Below are positions 45,842 through 58,603 of a DNA stretch of 64,000 bases, one piece after another (the stretch's first letter is position 1; each line of letters begins with the position of its first letter). Under the pieces are notes generated by a model that saw only the letters and a list, made by a program, of their open reading frames with translations, was not told the origin of the DNA and made no database searches. A program made the position numbers and the translations under genes. Source of the DNA: Melastoma dodecandrum (lineage: Eukaryota; Streptophyta; Magnoliopsida; Myrtales; Melastomataceae); assembly GCA_029817715.1 (NCBI GenBank), contig JARUPY010000138.1, positions 1 through 64,000 on the forward strand, given 5' to 3'.

Positions 45842-46730
45842 TACGAATAAACAAAAACTATTCTTACGGCTTCTCACGGTTTGTTTGCGGTCTGGTGTAT
45901 AACTATGTGATGAAGATCACTCTTTCCTGTCATATATTTGTTAAAAAGATACCTAAACAACTCAGTCGGCTTCTCCATATACGATGACACATGCAAACCT
46001 TGTCAGTCTTCACTGGAGCATTGCGCGTTCCTTGATTCGATCACCCTCAGCTGAGTGCATAGTAAGCAGCCGACAGCACCATTGTATAGGCTGTACGCAT
46101 ACAAGTGGAAAGCTGGAAGCTTCACTATGCTGTCATGACTGGACGTTATGATGGGAATCATTATCCCAGGATGTCAGTGATCGAGGATGGAGCGACATCA
46201 TCACACTGGCACTCTCGGTCACAAATAAATAGTGAAGCCCAGAACAACGTTCACTATGTGCTCATGAATAAGGAATTCGACGTCTTTTGCGCAGATAAAA
46301 TGTTATTGCACGTCATTTGTTTGGGTATCAATGTTGCATTTTCTGTCATGGATGAATTAAAGTAAAAGATTTTGCCTACAAAAGCATGGCTACGCATCCA
46401 TGCCTTAGGAGAAATGTGGATAATGGGAGAGTAAAACTTTCAGGCCTAGTATTTTTTAGATTTGTGATTATAAAACTTTCACGTATTCTTTTCTCGTGCT
46501 ATAGGGAGGCAAATCGGTATGTTATGGGAAGTCGTTCCCATTCGGTTCTCTTTTCTTTTTCCGGTACTTGCTACCTCGAGCTAAGGACGAGGCAGCGTCC
46601 GATTGGCGAATCCTCGATATTATCCCATCCAGGATGAGTTTCAAAGATGGTTAGTGCCCTACTCACATGAAATCAAGCCCATTTGCTTGGCAAATATGCC
46701 AACCAGCTGTTGTTATTGAGTCGGAGCATA
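45842..46730 (+). pseudogene. S1/SPH remnant copy c with 3' flank
   Basis: A short S1-like scrap near 45970-46055 (FSIYDD followed by Cys-rich remnant) is followed by the S1 3'-flank sequence (about 46195-46300, with CAAATAAATAGTGAAGCC) and the conserved downstream module at 46500-46730. Nearly all coding sequence is gone. Confidence 0.5.
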
Positions 46731-48076
46731 ATACAAGAAATGATAAGTTCCCGGAGTTTACTCTGTACGAACAAATAAGATCTAATTGTTATGGACTTAA
46801 AGCTTAAAAGCCATTCCAAATCCCGTTCGCTCGTTGAGCCTTGTCTCTTAAACTAAGTGTCAGACCTCATCGAGTGACACATCCAAATAATCATCCAGTG
46901 CTCTTTTTATTCAAGTGCGTCTCGATGACATTCACTCGTCGAGATTCTCTTAATGCCCCCCCCCCTTCCCTGTTAGGATTACTTGGTATGCCCATTTGAC
47001 TGGGCCGATAAGTGGAGATTACAAATGATGAACGAAATCTTTACGAGGTTTTCTGAAGTGTTTGTCGTCGAGATCTTAGTAATTCTTTTTAGTAATGGTT
47101 TTAGAAGTCGGTTAGGGAAAAAAAAAGATGTCTTAAAGGATATTTAAGATTTATTATAATGGTGTGTTTGGTTTGCGAATCGAAAAGGAAATAGAATGAT
47201 GCATTCCCCAAGCAATTAACATTCCATCGAAATGGGTCTCATTCCATCCCAAGCATTCCTTCGTTTGGCTGACTTAATTCTTGCATTTCATTACTTCCAT
47301 CATTCAACAAACCAACACACCCTAAATCTAAAAGCAGCTTTACTTGTTGATGATATGTGAAAGCGATGCCATGGATAAATACATCGATAGATAACACCGA
47401 GACAAAAGACAGAACAAGTAGCTGTGACATATGCCACCGTTAGTCTCTTAAAATAATAATTTAAAAAAATTAAAAAGTTTCTCGAAATTATCCCACGACG
47501 AAATGAAAAAACTTGAACAGCTGTGACTGGGATGTAAGAATTGCATCAATACTAAAATCTCGTATCCGGGACTTTTGTGAGTTCGGACAAAGTATGGAAG
47601 TAGTTACACATGTCTAAACAGTAAAACGATATGTAGAGAAAAGCACACGCATGTGCGAACAAAATCGCCGACATGTCTGAACAGTTGTCAATATCGACGG
47701 TTATATGTCCGAACTTACGGGAGTCCCGAATATAAGATTTTAGCCAAAAATTAGAATTTATTGGCAACATCAAAAAAGCATCCATCATCAAAGTATCATG
47801 ACGACAGTACGTCTCTTGCTATATAGCTTCCGAAAATTGAGTTTACATTGTTTAATTGGGGAATTATACCATAGCTCTAGTTAGTATCGATGTTAATGTT
47901 GTCGTAACCAAAAAATGAAAATGAAAATGAAATCGAAATGAGATCAAATAAAGAGATCTCTGAGATTGCCGTCATACGTATCGGCCACTAGTAGGTTGAT
48001 ATATATACACACATTCTCTTTAAACAAATTACTTCAGTGTAAACAGCGAAAACCTGTTGATTTTTGTTAGTTGATC
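46731..48076. other. Intergenic part of the S1 repeat unit
   Basis: AT-rich, with a poly-C run near 46960. About 47030-47460 is homologous to 43080-43330. It contains the presumed upstream region of S1 copy d. No gene is supported. Confidence 0.5.
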
Positions 48077-48447
48077 ATGCCCAACACAAAGAAGATGAGC
48101 CCTGGTAACGTTGCCTTCCTTCTCTTTTGCCTGGTTGCGGCCGTCTGGATTTGCGATGCTATCAACGATGAGAAACATATATACATAAAGATGATGACCT
48201 CGGGACCCATCTTCTGGCTCCGGTCAATGAATGGTCGTTCAGCTTCCATCCTCATTTCCTTGGGACCACGGTGTTCCACTGCGGTTTCGTTTGGGCAGGG
48301 AGCAAGGAGCAAAAATTCTCCATCTACGACGACAATAGGGATAGGTACTGCAGCGAGAATTGTCTCTGGAGCATAAGAGTCAATGGGACGTGCGAGTACG
48401 TTGATTCGATCTCTACGCTCGTCTGTTACAACTGGACGGGGTTTTAG
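48077..48447 (+). pseudogene. S1/SPH copy d, best preserved, internal deletion
   Basis: The ATG at 48077 starts a signal peptide (MSPGNVAFLLFCLVAAVWICDA), and the frame reads to HIYIK. The expected NDLP..SFHC..S segment with the first conserved Cys is then missing. The sequence resumes out of frame with DDLGTHLLAPVNEWSFSFHP, FLGTTVFHCGFVWAGSKEQ, FSIYDDNRDRYC and WSIRVNGTC to TAG at 48445. The remaining S1 motifs are intact, so this copy died by one small deletion. If expressed, the frame would run into a shifted tail. Confidence 0.85.
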
Positions 48448-49293
48448 CGATTGAAAAATAATGTGGACAGGGCAGGCGAAGCAACATCACTCGGCACTCG
48501 ATGCAGTGCGCCGGGAGTGAATGTCGTGTGCAACAAACAAATAAATTGCGAAGCCGGGAACAGTGGGCTGAGTCTAGCTGCGTGTGATCTCATAAATAAG
48601 AACGTACGCCTTTACATTTGTATTAAAAAGTATGTGCATGTTCCTCTTGTTATTATTACTTTAAACGTGATCTTATTTCCCAAAGTATTATGAATCTCGG
48701 GTGTGTATCCTACTTATTAGATTTGTGACCATAAAACTTTCATGTATATTTTTCCCGGCGATAGAAAAGAACCGTTGAGAAGCATACGTTAAGAAGGTCC
48801 TTTCCATTCGGCTCTCCTTTCATTTCCCCGTACTCGCTGCCTCGGAAGGAAAACCAAGACGCAGAATACAATCTGCGAGTTCTCATTATTGTCCGGTTCT
48901 GCGAAGAGTTTAGAAGATGGGCGAGTGCCATGTTTGCGTGAAAACGAACCGTTCGTAGCTTTGCCGAACAGGAGTTCGGAGCACAATACAAGAAACAACA
49001 CGCTCCTTGGAGTTTAACTCGTGCGACCTAGTAAAAATGATTCTTAACTATCTCCTTTGCGAATGATCATCATCTCTGTGAGAAGTAACCATCTCCTGTA
49101 CCATAATCAACTATCGAGTGAGGAGCAATCCATCGCGACCGGGGATATTGTGGCTGCGTTGGAGCCAAGAGAAAATTCAGTTCGTATACTTCAGGTCAAA
49201 TGACTAACCTCTCTATAAGGCTATCAATGACGAAGAAAATCCATCTCTAAGAAGATACGCAACAAGCCTCGGGAAATAAATCTCGTCCATTTA
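48448..49293. other. S1 3' flank and spacer to ClpT2
   Basis: About 48450-48610 and 48765-48985 are the duplicated S1 3'-flank modules. The rest includes the 3' UTR region of the minus-strand ClpT2 gene. No additional gene. Confidence 0.5.
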
Positions 49294-51824
49294 TCAATCA
49301 TCATTCTGGGTTCCACTGATTAAAGACCCGAGCTCTTCTGCTTTGGTTTCGTCAAATCCGAGGGAAAGCAGTATCTTGTGGCCTGGAGAGTCTACTTCAG
49401 ACCAGATCCCAAGCAGCAGGTGACTCGTCGTGATTTCTCCACCATCCGCTGCAAAACAAAAACAAAAACAAAAAATAAAGATAATATCATCGGTCATCAA
49501 CCTTTCCACCAAGGATCAAAAGCTGGAAGCGCTACAATCTACTCATTATACACAATATGGTTATGATGCAGCACAGCAGAAGAAAATTTCTAGTTAGCTC
49601 ATCGGTTCGAGTGGCTAAAACTGATAACCGTATTAAAGGCAAAACACGAGGCAACTTTTCATGACTTTCCGCTCCAGCCATTATGCCGACCGTCTAGTTG
49701 AAGCATAATCCACAAAGAGGGACTTCAATCTCATAAGCTCATATTACCAGAATGAGCCTAACCATGGCAATTATAATTATCAAAGAAGTATTTATGCCTC
49801 GATGGCGAGCCTCGGCAAAGCACTTTGATGACCTGTTAACATAGCCTTGTAGACTAGAAATAGAATCAGTTATAAGACATACCAGATTTCAGCTTTTGCT
49901 CTAGAGCCCAATCAAGTGCCCTTTGTGCATCATCAGTCAAAGGAGGATGTTCGGGGCTAAAATAGAACATATCACCCTTTGGGATGATCTTTACAGCTTC
50001 CTCACGCGCTTTGGTTAAGGTAATTCCATTCGCACGTAAGAACTTTGAACCTGTGCTAGTTCCTGAGAATTACCTCAAAAAAAGTTAGCATCCATTGGCC
50101 AAATGATCTACTATTTTAGTTTTACAACAGCAAAATCAATCCAGTGCCCAGATCTAACAGTTTACTTCACGATCTAACAATTGCAGTAGTCATTGCCAAT
50201 AAATAGACTCTCAGGGGAATCTAGTATTGTAGATATCTCACAAAAACATTCAGACACTCAATGATGGTTCCACTTCCACATTGCAATACATCTTGACCAG
50301 CATAAGCCTGACAAAAAATTGTCCATTTGGTGAAGTAAATTCAGTATTGGAATCTTGGGAATACTGGTTAAAGGATTCATTTAGCAATCATCTGCAAATT
50401 ACTACCTCGTGTTTGTGTAAACTATTCATCAACAACACCACATATATCCACAGCTCGCGTTCTTGATCTATTCTTGAATATGACCCATTACAATAGCATA
50501 AAGTTCAAGTGATGGGGATGTACCAGATAGGGGACAATTTTATTGGTAGGCATGCAAATCAGATTGCAGGTGTTAGTCATCAAATAATCTCAAGGACAAA
50601 AACATACCGGGAGAGGCCTTAGATGATAAATAAGCAACTTTAGCCAAAAGAGAAAATGAAATGAAATGATGATATGATCACCATAAATGCAAGATTGAAT
50701 CGTACCTTCAATTAGTATGCCCATTAGAAGTGCTTCAGTCCCAGTAGTGGGGTACTTGAGCTTCCTCGCTTCCAACTCAGCCATTGCAAATGACTTGATT
50801 GCCCTCCTAGACCGCCTGATTGCAACAGTACAAGCAAACCTCGTCAGCATCCTCTCAGAGAAACCCGCCACTAAAAATCATATGCGCCCGCAATATGCAG
50901 AATATTGTTAACAAGAACAACATAAAACTTGTAACATGGAAATAAAGAAAAAAGAAAGATTCCACGACTATATTCTTCACAGAGTGAATTCAGCAACAAT
51001 TGGCAACCCTTACATTTAATCAACCAGGAAACTCCGTCATAAATGACCACTCTAAACTACAATTGACCAGCTAGCTAGCAGACTCACTGTTTGCTGATCA
51101 TCAATATCTACCTAATCACGACTGTGCCACTCAATTTACTACAGATTTTAGCATCAGAAGATGTCCAAAAAATGACCACTCTTCAGAATTTCAGTTCCAC
51201 CCTGCAAGGTGAAATCCTGCAACATTGTTCTTTAAGTTACGTGATGACTTTGCATACGAACCTTTGCCACAGAAGATACTTGCATTCGGACCCAATACAT
51301 AGACCGGAAACCAACAATGTTTCTTCCTTCTAGCCAATACACTAAAAAAAATCCACAGCATCCATCCATCAAAAAACATCGCCCTGACGAACAACAAACC
51401 CCGGTTCTCAACAGAAAAAGGATACAGCAGAACGCACCATCAAACCACATTTTGAGAAATTTCGACTCACTTTGGGATCTTCTCCGAAGACCCAGATGAC
51501 GACGAAGACGAAGAAGAAGAGCCTCCCTCCGGCTGCTTCCTTCATTTTCAAAGAACCCCAAAAAAAAACACCCACAATTAACAACTGAAACGAAAATGCC
51601 CCCTACCCCCTCCCCCACCCACCCCACCCTAAAAGAACATTGCTTTACGCTGTCGGAAGGCTGAACGATATAGTGGCAATTATGGGTCTCGTCCTCGACC
51701 TCGGCCTCACGTCGACCCGGATCGACCATGGCTTCAGGGCAACGCAAGGTGGGGAGGAGGAGGATAACAACAGCTGGCTGTGGCTCGACGACAAGTCGGA
51801 GAGAGTCGTTGTCGGGGCCGCCAT
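49294..51824 (-). CDS. CLPT2: Chloroplast Clp protease accessory subunit, ClpT2-like
   Basis: ClpT proteins are plant accessory subunits that stabilise the chloroplast ClpPR core; they resemble the N-domain of Clp chaperones. Four minus-strand exons: 51824-51649, 50815-50706, 50062-49883 and 49448-49294. All borders are GT-AG (phases 2, 1, 1) and the joined frame is 206 codons plus TGA. Residues 1 to about 58 form a Ser/Arg-rich transit peptide (MAAPTTTLSDLSSS..., ending ISFSLPTA as in ClpT2). Then come RAIKSFAMAELEARKLKYP, TGTEALLMGILIEGT, GSKFLRANGITL, FYFSPEHPPLTDDAQRALDW and HLLLGIWSEV. The linker between transit peptide and domain is shorter than in the family, so a small extra exon in the 833-bp first intron is possible. 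Otherwise complete and probably functional. Confidence 0.88.
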
Positions 51825-53711
51825 TGTTTTGGCTTCCTCGGACTTCGCTTTACTTGGTCAATCGGACGCGAAACGGGAAGGAGAGGAAGGATAACGTGGG
51901 TCGGGTCGGGTAGATTATTTATTTGGGCTGATTCAAGGTGATACGGGCCTGGTCTTGAGGCCCACAAAATTATTAACCCGATTCTTCTTTTATTTTTTAA
52001 ACTTTTTTTTGGGGGAGGAGAAATGAAAAGATTCTCATTTTCCGAAAGCTTTTTACTCTTTTTTTTTTTTGCCAAATTTTAAAATTAGATAAATAAGTTC
52101 ATAATGGTAAAGATTAGGCACATGGGGGATGGCGGGTTTCATTATTACATCCTCTCAGAGATACTGATAGGTCGAATGTATATTCAGTATTCAGCCAGCC
52201 AGCCACCAAACACTTTATAGGATAGGTTAGAGTGAAAAAAGCTGGAATTCCCTCTTCATCACCCCTGCCAGCCCTCCAAAACTTGGGGATTACATACCAT
52301 TAGTAAGTCAACCTTTTATTTGCTTTGCAACCATGAACTGCACCGTCTTATGGGACATACACTTCACATGATATTTTTGGGGGGGGGGGGGGGGTTGGGT
52401 CTAAAACCATGTAATCGCGGTGGTAAGTTCCACACAACAGCTTCGTAATAAAAGAAAAGGATGTGATGATATAAAGATCGAGACCTTAAAATATTTTTTT
52501 ATTTTTATTTTTTACCATTTGATTTACAGTGTGTTGTTACGGTGGTGTGGGAGGGAGAGAGACAGGGTTAAAATGTGGTCGGGCGGGGCATGAATGCTTG
52601 TGGGGGGAAGTCGCCCTCAAGAGATATCCGATCATTATCAGCAGACATCGTGGGGTTCCATTTCCATTAAGGCAAAAAGAAGGTAAACGGATTTTTCTTA
52701 CCAGGTTGAGGCGATAGATTACTCAAAGAGACACTGATTGGGTCCGAACCTTGGCTTTTGCTTTTTCTTGTAATGAATTTGACCTCCGAGTTAATATGAT
52801 AGGAGGGAATGAATGAATATGCTTTTAGTAGTAGAAGTAACAGTACATCATCATGATGTTGGTGTGTGTGCTAAAGAAAGCATCACAGCTGGATAAAAAT
52901 TTGTACCTCATCAGAGTCAAACGATGAAGATCTTATTTGGTACAAGCAAAAACCATGGAATTAATGATGATTTTTTCTTCCTTTGATCTCTCTCTCTCTC
53001 TCAAACTGTTTCTCACATTCACAAAGCGGGGGGTCTCGTTCCAAAAGAGAATGTGAACAACATATTTGGTCAAAAACACGAGAGGGGTTGGGGCAGCGGC
53101 AACAAACCCTTTTTGGGAGGAAGACTTGTTACATCACAAAGATTATTTTTATGATGAGGGGGAGGATTTCCCGACACGGTCTCCGAGGTTTCGAATTCTC
53201 CCTTTCGATCAAAGGGTCGCCGAAAAACGAAAGCAGTTGTTCTACTCGTTTCTTAATAAACCCGACATGTTCTAATGACAAGAAAACAAAAACAACAAAA
53301 AGGGTCCGTGTCTTGTGAGTTGGTGCTCAATTGTATTAGGGCATTGTTTTTATATATATATATAAACGTCGTATTTGCGCATCAAGAAGGTTTTCAAACT
53401 TGATCCTTACTTTACTTCTCGCTGAAAATGGGGGTTTCTTTCTTCCGACGCCTATCTTTTCCCATCTGGGTTTCGAGAACAAGAAAGGGTTTGACCGACG
53501 ACCAACTCCTTTTTCCATACCCCAAAAAAAAAAAAAAAAAAAGCCGCAGCCGAAATTGTTGATTAAAATGGCTTTCAAAAAGGGGCACCGCCTCACGTCC
53601 CTCTATTTTAACATTTTAAGTGGAAAACTGTGCATGATCGCATTTTTATTGAATTTCTAATCATGTTTATTATATATATAAATATTATATGTGAGAGAGA
53701 GAGAGAGGGAG
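51825..53711. other. Intergenic region
   Basis: It contains the ClpT2 promoter side, a poly-G run (about 52379-52394), CT and TA microsatellites (52987, 53350), a poly-A run near 53523 and a GA tract (53693-53716) that was the insertion target of the copia element. Open frames are short and unrecognised. Confidence 0.5.
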
Positions 53712-53716
53712 AGAGA

Positions 53717-54074
53717 TGTTGAAGGTAATTTATGATCAATATTAATGGGAATTGAATTTAGTAACGGAAAAGTCATTTAAGTGGGTCATTAAAGCAGGCT
53801 ATTAAATCTGTCATTAAATATGTCGGTTTCTATTGTCTTTTGGTTTTCCTACTCCTCCCTATATATAAAGGGACGTGTAGACATTTCTTGTATGATGATG
53901 AGGAAAAAGAGAAAGTTTAAACAAAGAGAAATTGTAGCCAAAACACTCCTTGTAGGTGCAGAAGCTCTACAGAAGGTTTCCTCTATCCTACAGAAGGTCG
54001 TCGGCAGTACAGAACCTACATTCTACTAGTACCTTCTCCCTTCCTATTCAATCCTACACACATCACACCCAACA
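53717..54074 (+). repeat. 5' LTR of the copia element
   Basis: TATA box ATATATAAA near 53861-53869. CAGAAG motifs at about 53959-53994, in the presumed R/U5. Ends CCCAACA. Confidence 0.92.
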
Positions 54075-54076
54075 AG

Positions 54077-54092
54077 TTTGGTATCAGAGTGC
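54077..54092 (+). other. Primer-binding site, tRNA-iMet type
   Basis: TTTGGTATCAGAGTGC lies 2 bp after the LTR. It matches the complement of initiator tRNA-Met except near its end. Confidence 0.8.
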
Positions 54093-54100
54093 AAAAGGTC

Positions 54101-57100
54101 ATGTCTACATCCGTTGGCAACATGTTCTTCACTTTTTCTCCCAACCAAATCCCCATCTTCGACGGTGAGCACTTCAACTATTAGAGTTCTCAAATGGAGA
54201 CCATTTTCCTTTCGCAAGATCTATGGAAACTTGTGGAGGAAGGCTACGAAGAAGTTCCAGAAGGAATCTCTCTCCCAGAAGGTGACAACACTTCCGCAGA
54301 AGGTGTCATCAACCCCACAGAAGATGAGCAGAAGGCGTACAAGGAGAACGTCATGAAGAATGCCATGGCTCTGCGGATTCTGCAACAATCCGTGAGCAAA
54401 ACCATCTACCCAAGGATATTCGGCCTGAAGAAGGTGAATGAAGCGTGGGAAGTCCTAAAGAAGGAGTTCAAAGGGTCACAGAAGGTGATCTCTATAAAGC
54501 TGCAGAATCTTTGGAGAGACTTCGACAATCTATCCATGAAAGACGCAGAAAACGTCAAAGACTACTTCTCAAGGATCATGGAGATCCTCAATCAATTGAA
54601 GAGTTGCGGAGAAGTCGTCCCAGATAGAAAAGTCGTGGAGAAAATCCTCAGAAGCTTGCCACAGAAGTTTGAGCATGTGGTAACCGTGATTGAAGAGATG
54701 AAGGATCTCGCAGAAGTTTCCATCTATGAATTGATGGGTTCCCTAGAAGCCCATGAGAAACGGGTCAGCAAGTACACAACCCCCGTGGAGCAAGCATTTC
54801 AAGCGAAATTGAATGTTTCTGAGCAGAAGCAAGAATATTCTGGAAACAACAGAAGGTCCTATGGCAGAGGACGTGGAGGCAGGTCTCGTGGCAGAGGCAG
54901 AGGCTATGCAGAAGGACGACCAGAAGGTCAGCACAGAAGCGGTCATGAAGAAGCAGAAGCAGGATGCCGCATCTGCAGAAAGAATAATCATGAAACAAAA
55001 AATTGTCGTTTTCGATGCAGGAGATGCAAGTTCCCAACTCATTCAGATCGTGATTGCTGGTACAAAGATAAAGAGCAGAAGAATGAACAGAAGAATGAGG
55101 ACAGAAGCTCGGTAAATTTCTCTAAGGAAGATGAACCTTCTAAAGTTTTCTATTCTTCCTCTAACACCGTGCAAGATATGAATGAGATATGGTTCCTCGA
55201 TAGTGGGTGTAGTAACCATGTCACAGGAATCAAGAAGAACTTTGTGGAGCTTGATGAGAAATACAACTCTCTCTTGGAACTTGGAGATAACAAGAAGTTA
55301 AAAATAGAAGGTAAATGTGTTGTTGGAGTTTTCAGTGCAGAAGGTCAACAAAAGAGGATGCACGATGGCTTCTAAACTCCAGAAATCGCACAGAACCTAT
55401 TAAGTGTGGGACAGATGATGAAAAATGGCTACAAGTTGGTTTTTGCAGAAGGTCAATGTGAGATAACAGACAGAAACGGACAGAAGGTTGCGATCGTGAA
55501 GATGACGTCCAACAATTTGTTCCCGTTAAAGATGACTCCTTGCAGCAATGTGGTTCTCAAAACTGAGGTTGTAGATGATTCTCATCTTTGGCATCTCAGG
55601 TATGGACATTTGAATAGGAAAGGTCTAGCTTTACTAAAGCAGAAGAATATGGTGGTAGGACTACCTTCTATACAAGCTGCAGAAGGTGACGTCTGTGAAG
55701 GATGTGTTTTCGGAAAGCATCATCGTCTTCCATTCCCAAACACATCATGGAGAGCTCAAGCCCCTCTCGAGCTGGTTCATGCGGATATTTGTGGACCGAC
55801 TCAGACTCCGTCTCTCGGTAACAGAAGATACTTTCTGTTGTTCATAGATGACTATACTAGAATGATTTGGATTTATTTTCTTGAGAGGAAATCAGATGCT
55901 TTCACCACCTTTATGAAGTTCAAAGCACTTGCAGAGAATCAAAGTGGATATAAGATTAAGACCTTGAGGACAGATCGCGGAGGAGAGTTTCTGTCAAGAC
56001 CATTCTTGGACTATTGCCAACAGAAGGGGATACAGAGGCAGTTAACTGTGCAGTATTCTCCTCAACAAAATGGAGTCGCAGAAAGAAAGAACAGAACCAT
56101 AGTGGAGATGGCCAGAAGCATGCTAAAGGAAAATGTCTACCCAACAAGTTCTGGGCAGAAGCTGTCAACACATCTGCCTACCTTTTGAACAGATCCCCTA
56201 CAAAAGCAGTTAGGGACAAGACACCATATGAAGCGTGGCACAGAAGGAAGCCCGTGGTAAATCATTTGAAAGTATTTGGGTGTATTGGATATGCACTTAC
56301 ACCTTCTCAAGGAAGAGAAAAGTTTGATGAGAAAGGTGAGAAGTTGATTTTTATCGGATATAGTGATGAATCGAAGGGATATCGTCTTTATAATCCGAAT
56401 ACTGACAAGTTAATTCTGTCAAGAGATGTTATCTTTGATGAACATACAGATTGGAAGTGGCAGGAAGAGTCTTCTATGACTCAGATTTTCCAGTATACAG
56501 AAACAGTAACAGAAGCATCTGTACAGAATCCTATCAGAACAACAGAAGCAGTAGCAGAAGTTACAGTACAGAATCCCATCGGAACAACAGAAGCTAGTTC
56601 CTCTAAAACCATTCCAAAAGCGAAGGGTCCCATTGGAGATACACCACCAAGGAAGTATCGATCATTCACTGAAATTTATGAGCAAGCTAACTTTGCTCTT
56701 GCTGCATTTGAGCCACAGAACTTTGAGGAGGCAGCAGAAGAAGAAAAATGGAGAAATGCCATGAAGGAGGAGATGACTTCTATAGAGAAGAATGACACGT
56801 GGTCATTGGTCGATCTACCAGAAGGAAAAGAAGCTGTCGGATTAAAGTGGGTCTACAAGACCAAGTATAATGAAGATGGAAGTGTGCAGAAGCATAAAGC
56901 TCGCATCGTAGCAAAAGGCTATTCACAGAAGCCTGGAGTTGATTTTACAGAAACTTTTGCTCCTGTAGCAAGGATGGAGACAATCCGTGCTGTTCTAGCC
57001 ATTGCAGCACAGAAGGAGCTTGAAGTATTCCAGCTTGATGTCAAGTCAGCATTTCTTAATGGAGTACTAGAAGAAGAAGTCTACGTAGAACAACCACAAG

Positions 57101-58233
57101 GATTCGTGATGAAAGGCACAGAAGACAAAGTCTACAGACTGCATAAGGCTCTATATGGTTTGAAGCAAGCACCAAGGGCGTGGAATTGCAGAATTGATTC
57201 CTATCTACAAAAGAAAGGATTCTCCAGAAGCTCAGTAGAACCTTCGTTATACATACAGAAGGTTGGTCCTGATTTTCTAATAGCATGTCTTTATGTAGAT
57301 GACTTGATCTACACTAGCACCAGCAGAAGCTTGCTGCAGAAGTTCAAGGAAGCCATGATGGAAGAATTTGAGATGACAGATCTTGGCTTGATGAAGTACT
57401 TTCTCGGACTTCAAGTGAAGCAGAAGAAAGGAGAGATTTTCATTTCTCAAGAAAAGTACATAGCAGATCTATTGAAGAAATTCCGTATGGAGAATGCAAA
57501 GCCAATTTCTACACCAATGTCACTCAATGAGAAGTTACAGAAGGAGGATTCTACAGAAGGCTTTGATTCGAAGATCTACAGAAGCCTGGTTGGTTCTCTT
57601 ATTTATCTCACTCACACTAGGACTGATATTGTTCATTCTGTGAGTTTGCTATCTAGATTCATGAGCAACCCCAGCAGAACTCATTTCACAGCAGCAAAAA
57701 GAGTTCTACGCTATCTAAAAGGCACACAGAAGGTCGGACTAAAGTATACAAAAGAGCAGAAGGATGATTTAGTGGGTTATGTAGATAGTGATTGGGCAGG
57801 AAGCTTGGATGATCGTAGAAGCACATCAGGATACTTGTTCTGTATTGGAACAAAGCCCATTTCATGGAGTTCAAAGAAGCAAAACACTGTTGCACTCTCA
57901 TCTGCAGAAGCTGAGTACATCGCAGCAAATGAAGCAACAAGAGAAGCTGTCTGGCTCAGAAGGTTACTTCTAGAATTACAACAGAAGGTGGACGAGCCAA
58001 CAACAATCTTCTGTGATAACCAATCTGCAATTGCTATGACCAAGAATCCAGTTTTCCATGCAAGATCGAAGCACATAGAACTTCGTCATCATTTCATCAG
58101 AGAGATGGTTTCGCAGAAGGAGATTCTTCTAGAGTTCATCAGCACCCATGATCAACCCGCAGACGTTCTTACAAAGGCGGTGTCTTCTGAGAAGTTCAAG
58201 ACATTCAAAGACTTCTTGAAGATCATAAATTAA
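54101..58233 (+). pseudogene. Copia gag-pol polyprotein with three lesions
   Basis: The frame starts at ATG 54101. A TAG at about 54182 replaces a conserved Trp, a TAA lies near 55372, and a 1-nt indel near 56128 shifts the frame inside integrase. Domains in order: gag (54194 onward), Arg/Gly-rich linker, zinc knuckle CRICRKNNHETKNC (about 54964), protease DSGCSNHVTG (about 55200), GAG-pre-integrase HHCC (HLRYGH ... CEGCVFGKHH), integrase core (DICGPT, TDRGGEF, QNGVAERKN), RT (KWVYKTKYNEDGS, FLNGVLEEEVYVEQPQGF, YVDDLIYTS) and RNase H (DSDWAGSLDDRRSTSGY, DNQSAIAM) ending KDFLKIIN. All domains are present, so only point lesions inactivate it. It cannot make a full polyprotein as it stands. Confidence 0.92.
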
Positions 58234-58240
58234 GAGGGGG

Positions 58241-58598
58241 TGTTGAAGGTAATTTATGATCAATATTAATGGGTATTGAATTTAGTAACGGAAAAGTCAT
58301 TTAAGTGGGTCATTAAAGCAGGCTATTAAATCTGTCATTAAATATGTCGGTTTCTATTGTCTTTTGGTTTTCCTACTCCTCCCTATATATAAAGGGACGT
58401 GTAGACATTTCTTGTATGATGATGGAAAAAAGAGAAAGTTTAAACAAAGAGAAATTGTAGCCAAAACACTCCTCATAGGTGCAGCAGCTCTACAGAAGGT
58501 TTCCTCTATCCTACAGAAGGTCGTCGGCAGTACAGAACCTACGTTCTGCTAGCACCTTTTCCCTTCCTATCCAATCCTACACACATAACCCCCAAACA
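58241..58598 (+). repeat. 3' LTR of the copia element
   Basis: Same length as the 5' LTR, with scattered substitutions (for example one CAGAAGCTC is CAGCAGCTC). Confidence 0.92.
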
Positions 58599-58603
58599 AG
58601 AGA

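Larger units (their letters stand above)
53717..58598 (+). mobile_element. Ty1/copia retrotransposon, structurally complete, mutated
   Basis: LTRs 53717-54074 and 58241-58598 (both 358 bp, TGTTGAAGG...CA), target duplication AGAGA (53712-53716 and 58599-58603), iMet-type primer site from 54077 and polypurine tract AAGAGGGGG (58232-58240). A single gag-pol frame (54101-58233) is broken by a TAG, a TAA and one frameshift. The LTRs differ at roughly 14 of 358 positions by eye, implying a moderately old insertion. The element is saturated with CAGAAG on the plus strand. Confidence 0.93.

Noticed and set aside
48077..48447. Functional S1/SPH gene
   Set aside because: The first half and second half are in different frames, and the segment with the first conserved Cys is missing.
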